Shown piece after piece: positions 43,610 to 51,819 of a DNA stretch of 64,000 nt (position 1 is the first letter of the stretch; each line of letters starts with the position of its first letter). A model generated the notes under the pieces. It was not told where the DNA came from, did no database searches, and saw only the letters and a list, made by a program, of their open reading frames with translations. This stretch comes from Flavihumibacter sp. UBA7668 (GTDB taxonomy: Bacteria > Bacteroidota > Bacteroidia > Chitinophagales > Chitinophagaceae), in NCBI RefSeq assembly GCF_002483205.1, contig NZ_DLHM01000002.1, forward strand, positions 372,001-436,000, in the 5' to 3' direction. A program made the translations under genes and the position numbers.

Positions 43610-44515
43610 ATGAGTATAAATCCCTTTATCCATAGACCGGGTGCAAAAGCTATGCATTGGCAGCTGGATCGGTTTCCTGGATTTCAGGTGTACCGATTTA
43701 TGAACGAACCTGCAACCAGTCCCGGTTGGGCTATCCTTGCCAAGGAGCCACTCCTTTATTGGACGATTTGTTTACAAGGTGCCCTGCGTTTACGAACTTC
43801 GACCTCTCACCAATTGCTTCCTGCGCACATGGCGCTCATCAGTTGTTTACGTGAGGGGAAGGAACGTTGGCAGATTGGTAGCCAACAACCGGCCAGTGGC
43901 TGGGTATTCCAATTATCACTGCGTGAAATCAAGGACTGGTTGACAAAAAAAGTTGCTAGTAATTGGTGGCCTTATTTTGTTGATCCCTTTTCGGATTCCG
44001 TCTTTAAGGAACATTCTTTTCTATTGACTCTTCAACAGGAGCGCTTTTTTCAGCAACTATCCATTCGTGCTGGTCCCCACTTTCTAGTGGAAGATCAACT
44101 CGCATTGGAACAACAGGCGTTTCAGTTATTGGAGCAATTGGTATTAACCCAGGCAACTGGATCGGTAACCGACTTAGCGGATGAAGAGGAACGGGTATTG
44201 GCTTTGGTGCCCTATATTCTACAGGAACTGGATAAGCCGATCACGTTGTCGATCCTGTTGCATTTCACGGGCATGAATGTGTTACGGTTGCAAACGCTCT
44301 GCAAACAATTATATGGCCAGTCCTTACATTCCTTTGTCCAACTGATGCGTATTGAAAAGGCAAAAGAATTGTTGCTTCATAGCAATGAATCCATTCTGGC
44401 AGTAGGTATTCAAGTAGGATTTTCCTCACCAAGTTATTTTTCCCGTGTGTTTAAGCAACGGGTAGGTGTGGAGCCGCGTGTCTTTCGGAAAAGGGGAATA
44501 CGTGCAACTGCTTGA
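43610..44515 (+). CDS. AraC-family transcription regulator 2
   Basis: A 301-residue AraC-type protein. The C-terminal HTH domain spans about 205-295 with LRLQTLCKQLYGQSLHSFVQLMRIEKAKELLLHSNESILAVGIQVGFSSPSYFSRVFKQRVG. The ATG at 43610 is preferred over a TTG 27 codons earlier. It overlaps the third AraC gene tail-to-tail by 65 bases. Confidence 0.85.
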   Translation: MSINPFIHRPGAKAMHWQLDRFPGFQVYRFMNEPATSPGWAILAKEPLLYWTICLQGALRLRTSTSHQLLPAHMALISCLREGKERWQIGSQQPASGWVFQLSLREIKDWLTKKVASNWWPYFVDPFSDSVFKEHSFLLTLQQERFFQQLSIRAGPHFLVEDQLALEQQAFQLLEQLVLTQATGSVTDLADEEERVLALVPYILQELDKPITLSILLHFTGMNVLRLQTLCKQLYGQSLHSFVQLMRIEKAKELLLHSNESILAVGIQVGFSSPSYFSRVFKQRVGVEPRVFRKRGIRATA

Positions 44516-45272
44516 CTTGTTTTCGGAATACATGCGGAGTGATTCCGAAATGCGCTTTAAAGGCTGTAATAAAATTTTCATCCGACTGGTACTGCAATTG
44601 CTTGGCAATATATTCAATGGTGAATTGGTTTTGATGCAGCAATTGAACAGCATAGGTCATTTTAAGGCGCAACAACCATTGCTGTGGAGTGCAATTAAAA
44701 ATGGATTTGATGAGGAGGTTGAATTTATAGGATTTGATGTGAAGAGCGGAACACAGTTGCTGAATGGATCGAATGGCAGCACCAAAGGATAAGAGTTGCT
44801 GCTCCACCTGAATGATTTTCTGCGTTTCTTGAAAAGGCAGCCGTGTTGTTGCTGGTGGAGCAGAACAAGTGGTTGCAGTTATCAGCGTGCGGATGAAATA
44901 GGGTAATCGAGTCGACGCATGTGTAAGATTGGAAGTTTCACTGAGCAATAATAACAAGGGGTAACTGATTGGGGGTGTTATTTCGGAGGCAGTGGCAAGT
45001 GGGAAGTTGGGTGTGGGCTGCCATACGTCGAGGGGGATCTGTAAAAGGAGTGCACTTGCTTGAGGAAGAAGGGTTAGGACGGAGCCGGTAGGCTGCGCTC
45101 CGGATTCAAAGAGACCATGATTGGCAGCAGGAAGCGGTTGTCCATTCCAGTAAACTGTGGCCTGGAGACAGAAAATCCATTGGAGCGTGTTTGGTAGCAG
45201 ATCATGGGGGACGACGCGAGACGCTTTTGTTGCTTCATAGAAATGCAACTGACAGGTTGCTGTTCCAAGCAT
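44451..45272 (-). CDS. AraC-family transcription regulator 3
   Basis: A protein of about 273 residues with a C-terminal AraC HTH domain (FTIEYIAKQLQYQSDENFITAFKAHFGITPHVFRKQ). The N-terminal domain is unassigned. The ATG at 45272 is one option; a TTG at 45329 would add 19 residues. It is convergent with regulator 2 and overlaps its 3' end. Three AraC regulators in three orientations in 3 kb mark a regulatory hub ahead of the conjugation genes. Confidence 0.8.
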   Translation of the reverse strand: MLGTATCQLHFYEATKASRVVPHDLLPNTLQWIFCLQATVYWNGQPLPAANHGLFESGAQPTGSVLTLLPQASALLLQIPLDVWQPTPNFPLATASEITPPISYPLLLLLSETSNLTHASTRLPYFIRTLITATTCSAPPATTRLPFQETQKIIQVEQQLLSFGAAIRSIQQLCSALHIKSYKFNLLIKSIFNCTPQQWLLRLKMTYAVQLLHQNQFTIEYIAKQLQYQSDENFITAFKAHFGITPHVFRKQVKQLHVFPFSERHAAPHLPVA

Positions 45273-45429
45273 ACAGGGTTGAGCATTTCCAGTAGTTGAA
45301 ACCCGTGATAAAACGGTGCTTTTTTTCAAAGTATAAAAGTTTAGCGTATAGAAAGTACAATTTATAGTTTATGGAATCAAGGATATTCGAATATATAAAG
45401 AATGGATTTACCTGGGCGGTAGACGGAAT

Positions 45430-46008
45430 ATGATGGGAGAACCGATGATAGCGTCCCTATATCCGTTTGAACAACCCCCAACCTGGTTGGAATGGATAGA
45501 TGATAATGGATTATCATGGCAATTTCGGGCCTGCTGGATTGTTCGCGACCTGCAGCAGGTATATGCTGTTTTGAATGATCCAACCCATTTGACCAATCAG
45601 ATTTGGGAGATACAAACGGAACGTTTGATCCATCGTATTCAACGGCGTTTAAAGACGCAAGGTGAACAGTCGGTGGTGGTAGAAAGGCAAGGGAAAGTGC
45701 TCAGTTATTGGGAACTGGTACCGGTGAGTAGAACCAATTTATTGATCCATTGCCCGCTATTGGTGGAGGGTTGGGTATTGTATTATTTGGTACCCAGGGA
45801 GACTTGCCATACCGATAGTTGGTTAGCTGCTCTTAGAATGGTAATGGAATTTGTTCGGTCCGGTAGTCGTTGTGCGTTGCAGTTATTGGTGGAGTTACCA
45901 GGTACCCACGAACGCATGCAGCGATTCATGGAATCCATCGGCTTTGAACTGATTGCTACCTATACCAATCCGCTTGGTTGGGTGGTATTGTATCGTTGGT
46001 CGTCCTGA
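45430..46008 (+). CDS. GNAT-like protein of uncertain function
   Basis: A 192-residue protein whose C-terminal half (SWLAALRMVMEFVRSG, then HERMQRFMESIGFELIATYTNP) looks like the last helices and strands of a GNAT N-acetyltransferase. The acetyl-CoA loop Q/RxxGxG/A is not obvious, so it may be a degenerate relative. It is immediately upstream of rteC and on the same strand. Confidence 0.5.
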   Translation: MMGEPMIASLYPFEQPPTWLEWIDDNGLSWQFRACWIVRDLQQVYAVLNDPTHLTNQIWEIQTERLIHRIQRRLKTQGEQSVVVERQGKVLSYWELVPVSRTNLLIHCPLLVEGWVLYYLVPRETCHTDSWLAALRMVMEFVRSGSRCALQLLVELPGTHERMQRFMESIGFELIATYTNPLGWVVLYRWSS

Positions 46009-46034
46009 TTTTAGTACCTTAAATCTTCCTATGT

Positions 46035-46913
46035 ATGAACGCCAGACAATGGAGAGTTTTGGAGGGAGCACCGGTAGACATTCAGGAACGGTATGCTCAA
46101 TTACTGCAGGAGCTTGAAACGCTCAGCGTACAGCCGGGTAATAATGCATTAGCGGTTGCGAGTGCTGCCTGGAAAGCAAGTAGAGTGGCATTAAACTGGT
46201 TAAAAACCTATTTGGAACAACATCCCATAGTAGCTGTTGAAGCAGAAATTATCTTTTTCAAAAAAATCAAGCCGGTCTTTCAACAGGAGTATTTGTATTG
46301 GATGAGTGTATTTGAGGGCTGGCTACATTTTCCAATGGGGACGGAAAAAGCCGTTAAGAAATATGTACAACAACAGTTGGACTCCCTGGCACATTTTCAA
46401 CAAGTACACACTGCTTTTTTTCAGTACCTGCGCCTGGAACGTACGGATCTTGATCGACAGTATTTTACCCGGCAAAGTAGCGGCGATGAGGAGTTGTTGG
46501 ACCCCTTGCTACTGGATCGGGATCGAACCTGGTCTACCGGTTATGATGTGTTAGTTGCCAGGTATTGGGCCAATGAAAGGCTGGTAGCTTATTGGCAACA
46601 GGTATTGGTAACGTCAACTGAACAACCTGCTCCAACAGGTCCGGAACAAAAATACCTCCCCCTTCGGTGGACAGCATCTAAGGCGGCACTGGTAGAGTTG
46701 ATTTATGCATTACAAAGTTCGGGTGTATATAATAATGGTCAGGTGGAATTGAAACAACTGGTCAATTTTTTCAGCCATTATTTTCAGGTTGACTTGGGAA
46801 ATTTCTACCATGTCTTTAATGAAATCCGATTAAGAAAAAAGAATCGGACCCAATTGCTGGATCTACTGAAGCAAAAAGTAGTTGCCAAAATGGATGAGCT
46901 AGATTTGAATTAG
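46035..46913 (+). CDS. rteC: RteC-domain regulator of the conjugative element
   Basis: A 292-residue protein with the RteC domain. The C-terminal part (NFFSHYFQVDLGNFYHVFNEIRLRKKNRTQLLDLLKQK) is the best-conserved piece. In CTnDOT, RteC activates excision and transfer genes. Two partial copies of its 3' end are seen at 49734-49851 and 50103-50125, so the region right after it has been the site of insertion or duplication. Confidence 0.88.
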   Translation: MNARQWRVLEGAPVDIQERYAQLLQELETLSVQPGNNALAVASAAWKASRVALNWLKTYLEQHPIVAVEAEIIFFKKIKPVFQQEYLYWMSVFEGWLHFPMGTEKAVKKYVQQQLDSLAHFQQVHTAFFQYLRLERTDLDRQYFTRQSSGDEELLDPLLLDRDRTWSTGYDVLVARYWANERLVAYWQQVLVTSTEQPAPTGPEQKYLPLRWTASKAALVELIYALQSSGVYNNGQVELKQLVNFFSHYFQVDLGNFYHVFNEIRLRKKNRTQLLDLLKQKVVAKMDELDLN

Positions 46914-47160
46914 ATGAATTTCGATGAAATTTATTTCTAAAATAAGTATTACTATTTATATTAAAATACAAAGTGTTTTTTTATTCACAGTACTTCTTTT
47001 ATTATTACTATCTATTATGTTGATTTAAATAGGTGTAACAAGTAGATTACCACTTTGAGGTATTAATTCAAAAAATTTACTTCTTACATTCAATACTAGT
47101 CAATTGAAGTAATTAATATTTACTATGTAATTACTCTTTAAAAACTAACCAAAAAATTCT

Positions 47161-47706
47161 ATGAGATTTATTTATTTTACCGTATTAGCCTTTCTTTGTG
47201 CAAGTAGTTGCTTTAGCCAAATAACTAAAAACAATTGGTTGATGGGTGGTCAGTTATCATTCGATCATTCAAAGACAAAAACGGATCAAAGTGAGATTAG
47301 TTCAACAGTATTTCAAGGTAAGCCAAACGTAGGTTATTTTTTTGTTGATAAGTTAGCAGGTGGTATTGCATTCGATCTAATCCACAGCATTTCTACATTA
47401 AGTTCAAAAACACGGGTTACAACTTTTGGGGTTGGACCATTTATCCGTTATTATTTTTTAAATACTGATAATAGAATAAATGTTGTTTCTGATGCTCGTA
47501 TTGGATTTAATGTGACATCAAATAACCAAAATTCTTTAAAAAACAGATATACTTCTTACAGTTTTTCCGCTGGGCCGTCCGTATTCTTAAATTCCAGTGT
47601 GGCAATGGAATTGCTAATAGGATATACAGGATACCAAGCGTCAACCAGTAGCAATAATGGTATACGAGCTTCAATTGGATTTCAAATTCACCTAGAACGG
47701 GAATGA
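47161..47706 (+). CDS. Outer membrane beta-barrel protein
   Basis: A 181-residue protein with a signal peptide ending near CFSQ and a small outer membrane barrel with alternating hydrophobic strands (ITKNNWLMGGQLSF, GVGPFIRYYFL, GIRASIGFQIHLERE end). It is similar to OmpW/OmpA-type porin-like proteins of Bacteroidota; the exact family was not assigned. It lies 25 bases before the T9SS cargo protein and is very AT-rich. The 247 bases before it hold no gene. Confidence 0.75.
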   Translation: MRFIYFTVLAFLCASSCFSQITKNNWLMGGQLSFDHSKTKTDQSEISSTVFQGKPNVGYFFVDKLAGGIAFDLIHSISTLSSKTRVTTFGVGPFIRYYFLNTDNRINVVSDARIGFNVTSNNQNSLKNRYTSYSFSAGPSVFLNSSVAMELLIGYTGYQASTSSNNGIRASIGFQIHLERE

Positions 47707-47731
47707 TAAGTATAAACCTAAACCTTTCAAT

Positions 47732-49429
47732 ATGAAAAGATATCTTTTATTGCTTCTTTTAGGAGCCAGTCAACTTATGCATGCCCAAACATTGGAATAT
47801 TCAAATTTGGGATACTCCTCCAGTATTTGTAATATATTCAATTCTCCTCCTTTAAAAGTAGTTAACGGCTTTAAGCATTACCCAGTATCTGGTGGCGTTA
47901 CCTATTCTTCTGGATTAATATTAAAAACTAAAGGAGGATCTGATAATTCTAGTACATATGGAACAGCTTTTGCAATTGAATTTGATATAAAACAGAATTA
48001 CAGATACAAAATTACAGTCACTTGTACCAAGTCCTCAATTGACAATAATTCTACTCCTGACTTAAAGATGCATACTGCTTTAGAATTGCCTGATCCAAGT
48101 GAAACATCTCCTGCATCTTGTGGTTCTGTTCCAGGTCCAAAATGGAATTTCCCTTCCGAGATAGGTAGTGCTGTAATCAATTCTACAGCTTCTAAATCTT
48201 ATTTAGTAGTTAATAATTTTATCTCATCTTTAAATGACAACTATTTTATTGTTACAGCATCTGCTGGATCTACCTCTGAAGTTTCAGAAGTAAAGATTAC
48301 CAAAATCGTTATTGAGGAGTTTCCTCCTGTATCTTTTACAATACCTGCAACCATTATGGTTGGATGTGGACAATCGGCCATACAAAACATAAGTATCTCG
48401 AATGTGTACGGGACTTCAGGTGTTACAAATTATACGTGGAAACTAGGTCCGAATAATGGTTGGCTGTATGGCGGTGTTGACGCTCCTCAAATAATTTCAA
48501 CAGGCACTTCACCCAATATTGAACTTACTCAAAAGTGTGGCGCAAAATTAAATCCAATAATTGTTGATGTGACTGTTGGTTCAACAGTTTATTCTACTAA
48601 TCAGTTAGTAACTACTGTCAGCCTTCCATCAATGAGTATATCAGATCCTGGGTCATTTTGTTCTGGATCTAAACAAGTACAAGTAGTTGGATTGCCTTGC
48701 AACACAACAGTTGAGTGGTCATCCCAGCCTACAGGAGTTGTACAGATCTCATCTTCTAATAATATTGCTACCCTTACTAAAGTAGGGAGTGGTACAGTAA
48801 CAATATCTGCATCCTTCACAGCTTGTGGTACATCTGTTACGAAATATAGAACAATTACGGTTGGTGTTCCAAATGTACCAGAATTTATCAATGTGTATGG
48901 TAATGGAGCAGATGATCCTATGTGTTTAAATCCTGGTGGGTACCGTGCTGAAGCGGTAATGACTGGAGGAACAAGCGATCAATATGAATGGTTTCTTTGG
49001 AGTGGTATTACCTCAAGTGCAAGTGGAGGAAATAATCCGTTTATTTTAGGGGCTACTGGATTTGATATTCCGATTACTATTTCATCCAGTTTTAGCTCTG
49101 GTTATATTCGTGTAAGAACAATAAATGCTTGCGGTTATAGTTCAGCTGTTTTTTTAGAGGTTAGCACTCTTTGTGGGCAATTAAAATCAAATTTTGCAAT
49201 CTATCCAAACCCTTCCTTTAGTGATTTTAAAATTGAAAGAAAAAATCAGGATGAATTTATCCAACAAGTTGAATTGGTTGATCAAAGTGGAAATATTATA
49301 AAAAAGTATTCAGTTCCTGAAAAATCACAAACATTCACAATCTCATTAAGAGACTTCAGACCAGGTTCATATTATGTACGAATTTTTAATGGTGTAAGTT
49401 GGGAGGTCAAGCCTATCTCATTAAGATAA
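47732..49429 (+). CDS. Secreted adhesin-like protein with T9SS sorting domain
   Basis: A 565-residue protein with a signal peptide (about 1-19, ending MHAQ) and Ig/PKD-like repeats with paired cysteines in the middle. A C-terminal type A sorting domain starts FAIYPNPSFSDFKI at about 487 and ends PGSYYVRIFNGVSW. This domain is the address for type IX secretion, so the protein should be secreted or attached at the surface. It has no catalytic motif. A strong terminator follows. Confidence 0.88.
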   Translation: MKRYLLLLLLGASQLMHAQTLEYSNLGYSSSICNIFNSPPLKVVNGFKHYPVSGGVTYSSGLILKTKGGSDNSSTYGTAFAIEFDIKQNYRYKITVTCTKSSIDNNSTPDLKMHTALELPDPSETSPASCGSVPGPKWNFPSEIGSAVINSTASKSYLVVNNFISSLNDNYFIVTASAGSTSEVSEVKITKIVIEEFPPVSFTIPATIMVGCGQSAIQNISISNVYGTSGVTNYTWKLGPNNGWLYGGVDAPQIISTGTSPNIELTQKCGAKLNPIIVDVTVGSTVYSTNQLVTTVSLPSMSISDPGSFCSGSKQVQVVGLPCNTTVEWSSQPTGVVQISSSNNIATLTKVGSGTVTISASFTACGTSVTKYRTITVGVPNVPEFINVYGNGADDPMCLNPGGYRAEAVMTGGTSDQYEWFLWSGITSSASGGNNPFILGATGFDIPITISSSFSSGYIRVRTINACGYSSAVFLEVSTLCGQLKSNFAIYPNPSFSDFKIERKNQDEFIQQVELVDQSGNIIKKYSVPEKSQTFTISLRDFRPGSYYVRIFNGVSWEVKPISLR

Positions 49430-49433
49430 TATA

Positions 49434-49474
49434 TATACTATAAAAGTCACCTTAATGGTGACTTTTATAGTATA
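49434..49474. terminator. 18-bp-arm perfect hairpin after the T9SS gene
   Basis: Bases 49434-49451 and 49457-49474 are exact reverse complements with a five-base loop (TTAAT), starting seven bases after the stop. It is AT-rich and symmetrical, so it may act on both strands. Confidence 0.9.
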
Positions 49475-49733
49475 GTATGACATTCAAAATTGTGAAGTTT
49501 ATTTAGCAATAAATGAAATATATCAAAATGGTGAATTATTATTATAAAAACTAAGGTTTTAGAATAAAGATGAATTACTAAGTGACAAACGGTTGTTCAT
49601 ATTTACAAAATTTGGAAGAGGGAAAAATTACCCCCGCTGAAGGTTCGAAAAGAAACGTATTTTATAAATCACTATCTAATACGATTATGATCTAAAGGGT
49701 TAGTAAAATAGCTCATTTCGATTTCATGATTGA

Positions 49734-50125
49734 TCTGGTGATTTCTACCATGTCTTTAATAGAATCCGATTAAGAAAGAAAAATAGGACCCAATTGTTGG
49801 ATCTCCTAAAGGAAAAAGTAGTCGCCAAAATGGATGAGCTGGATTTTTGGTAAATAAAAATAGCTTATAATTATGTTATCGACATATATAGAAAACATAT
49901 CGAAAAAAAGTATAAATATGTACACGATAGCTACGTGATCGGCAAAAATGTCTAATACATGTAAACATTATTTAAAAATATGTACATATGTAATAAACCT
50001 GTCGATGATATAAACATGAACTGGAATCATCCAAACCTTTCATATAATACGTGGCCGGATTTGCAAACAAAAATAAGTTAAAATACACCGCCATATTTAG
50101 TCTGCAAAATGGATGAACTGGATAT
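49734..50125 (+). pseudogene. Two fragments of the rteC 3' end
   Basis: Bases 49734-49851 match 46794-46911 of rteC almost base for base (differences include two swapped bases in the ATGAAATCC segment). A shorter third copy of the AAAATGGATGA(A/G)CTGGAT end is at 50103-50125. None has a start. The cargo between 46914 and 49733 is therefore bordered by direct repeats. The rest of 49475-50145 contains no gene I can support. Confidence 0.85.
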
Positions 50126-50145
50126 TCGGTGGACAGGCCTCGCTG

Positions 50146-50544
50146 CTAATTTTTATGCGCCTGTAAGGCATAATAGGTAAGCCTGAGTTTATTGGCATTG
50201 GGCTTTAGTTGTTGAAGTACGTGTATGTGCTCAGGATTTACAAGCAACCAATTGACGAGTTGTTCTAATTCATATTTTGATATGGCATTTAGTTCTCGTT
50301 TTACCAACCAGCCACTTACAACCCATAATTCCATTAATTCATCGTATTTATCTAAATAGGACTCAGGCGTAAAATCAATATTGCGCTCATATTCTGTGAG
50401 TACTTCAAAAAGTTCCATATTCTCATCCTTTTCTAAAATCCAATTATCTAATTCATCGGCTTCGATTTCAGTTAGAGCATTATTGAGATAGCCAATAATT
50501 AAGCCTGCGATGCGAACTGGCATTTGGAGTGGTGTATTGTCCAT
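50146..50544 (-). CDS. Small protein resembling the FecR N-terminal domain
   Basis: A 132-residue protein without membrane segments. Residues 10-50 (IAGLIIGYLNNALTEIEADELDNWI followed by N..LFEVLTE) resemble the sigma-binding N-terminus of FecR anti-sigma factors, and a similar half-repeat seems to follow at 80-115. It might bind a sigma factor without surface signalling. It is divergent from the Tra operon; no further family assignment. Confidence 0.55.
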   Translation of the reverse strand: MDNTPLQMPVRIAGLIIGYLNNALTEIEADELDNWILEKDENMELFEVLTEYERNIDFTPESYLDKYDELMELWVVSGWLVKRELNAISKYELEQLVNWLLVNPEHIHVLQQLKPNANKLRLTYYALQAHKN

Positions 50545-50649
50545 AAGAGAAGGTTTTCATTAAGTTACTATTTTATTTTATTTCTCCCAAGTTGGGAGGA
50601 ACTATTGAAAAATCGCTTTTCATCCTCCCCATATTTGTGTGGTAAAGCG

Positions 50650-51066
50650 ATGGTCATGTTAGGTGCTATTTCCTGGGGACAATTTCTATATTTTTTACTC
50701 GGCTGTTTGGCTGGTTATTATGCAGTCCTCTGCTGGAAATATTACCGGACCTCATTACTGAATTGGTGGAAAGCCAAACGGGCTCGTTCCACTCCAGAAC
50801 AAGATTCCACGCGTATTGAACTGGAGGATCAGTTTGCGGCTGCCAATCAATGTGCCAATCGGATCCGCGGATTATTAGATGGGCCTGAAACAAATCAAAC
50901 AGAAGCTGAAATACTTGTATCCATACAACAACTATTACGGGATTATGGCTGGTTAAAAGGCACGCCATTTCAGGTAGCCATTAACAACCTGCTTATGTAT
51001 GGATTCGAGCAACGATTCGACCGGCCATTGGAAGAGAATGAACTGGAGTTGTGTTGGATAGGGTGA
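50650..51066 (+). CDS. Membrane protein at the head of the conjugation operon (TraD position)
   Basis: A protein of about 138 residues with one N-terminal membrane segment (WGQFLYFLLGCLAGYYAVLCW) and a soluble charged tail. The ATG at 50650 (or 50656) was chosen over the upstream open frame because the hydrophobic start is then at the N-terminus. It is the first gene of the + strand Tra operon, in the slot used by TraC/TraD in CTnDOT-like elements, but similarity could not be confirmed. Confidence 0.5.
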   Translation: MVMLGAISWGQFLYFLLGCLAGYYAVLCWKYYRTSLLNWWKAKRARSTPEQDSTRIELEDQFAAANQCANRIRGLLDGPETNQTEAEILVSIQQLLRDYGWLKGTPFQVAINNLLMYGFEQRFDRPLEENELELCWIG

Positions 51067-51143
51067 GGGGTAGAAAGTCCTGGGGCCCTTGGCTCCGTAG
51101 GTTGAGGGTTCCCAGGCATTTTTAATGGTGAAATTCATGATGT

Positions 51144-51467
51144 ATGCAACAAAGAAATAAAAAGCGGCGATTCGCTGTACGACTGAGTAGTTGGTTGTTA
51201 GGGTGTATGGTTAGTGTTGCCGGGCAGGCACAGGATGGTATTGCTGGTATCGAGGAGGCTAATACGAAAGTACGGGGCTACTTCGATGCCGGCACCAACC
51301 TGATGTACGCGGTCGGTGCTATCCTGGGATTGATTGGTGCCGTTAAAGTGTACCAGAAATGGAATGCCGGAGATCCCGACACCGGAAAAGTGGCAGCCGC
51401 CTGGTTTGGGTCCTGTGTTTTTTTGGTAGTCGTTGCTACGGTGATTAAATCCTTCTTTGGCATTTAA
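51144..51467 (+). CDS. traE: Conjugal transfer protein TraE (DUF4134, VirB2-like pilin)
   Basis: A 107-residue protein with a signal peptide ending at AQA and two membrane segments (LMYAVGAILGLIGAVKV and FGSCVFLVVVATVIKSFF), with the GIEEANTKVRGYFD segment typical of DUF4134/TraE. It is the likely pilus subunit. TraF starts 10 bases after its stop. Confidence 0.9.
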   Translation: MQQRNKKRRFAVRLSSWLLGCMVSVAGQAQDGIAGIEEANTKVRGYFDAGTNLMYAVGAILGLIGAVKVYQKWNAGDPDTGKVAAAWFGSCVFLVVVATVIKSFFGI

Positions 51468-51477
51468 GAAGTACCAC

Positions 51478-51819
51478 ATGGCAAGCAGTGTCTATACCAT
51501 CAACAAGGGCATCAACAAGCCGATTGAATTTAAGGGATTCAAGGCCCAATACATTTGGTACCTGGGTGGTGGATTGCTGCTATTATTAATTCTCTTTGCG
51601 ATTTTATACATCACCGGACTCTCGCCCTTTCTATGTATTGGTATTGTCGGTGCACTGGGAGTAGTGCTTGTTAATAAGATTCGTAGGTGGAGTAACGATT
51701 ATGGGGAGCATGGGTTGATGAAAAAACTGGCCAGTAAAAAGGTGCCTGCTGTTGTTCGTGTTCGCACGCGACTATTGTTTATTAGTCCTGAAAACTACCT
51801 TCCATGGAAGCAACATTAG
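51478..51819 (+). CDS. traF: Conjugal transfer protein TraF (DUF4133, VirB3-like)
   Basis: A 113-residue inner membrane protein starting MASSVYTINKGINKPIEFKG, the standard N-terminus of DUF4133/TraF, with two membrane segments between 25 and 70. The ATG at 51478 was chosen; a TTG 21 bases upstream overlaps traE. Its end overlaps the TraG start by 16 bases. Confidence 0.9.
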   Translation: MASSVYTINKGINKPIEFKGFKAQYIWYLGGGLLLLLILFAILYITGLSPFLCIGIVGALGVVLVNKIRRWSNDYGEHGLMKKLASKKVPAVVRVRTRLLFISPENYLPWKQH

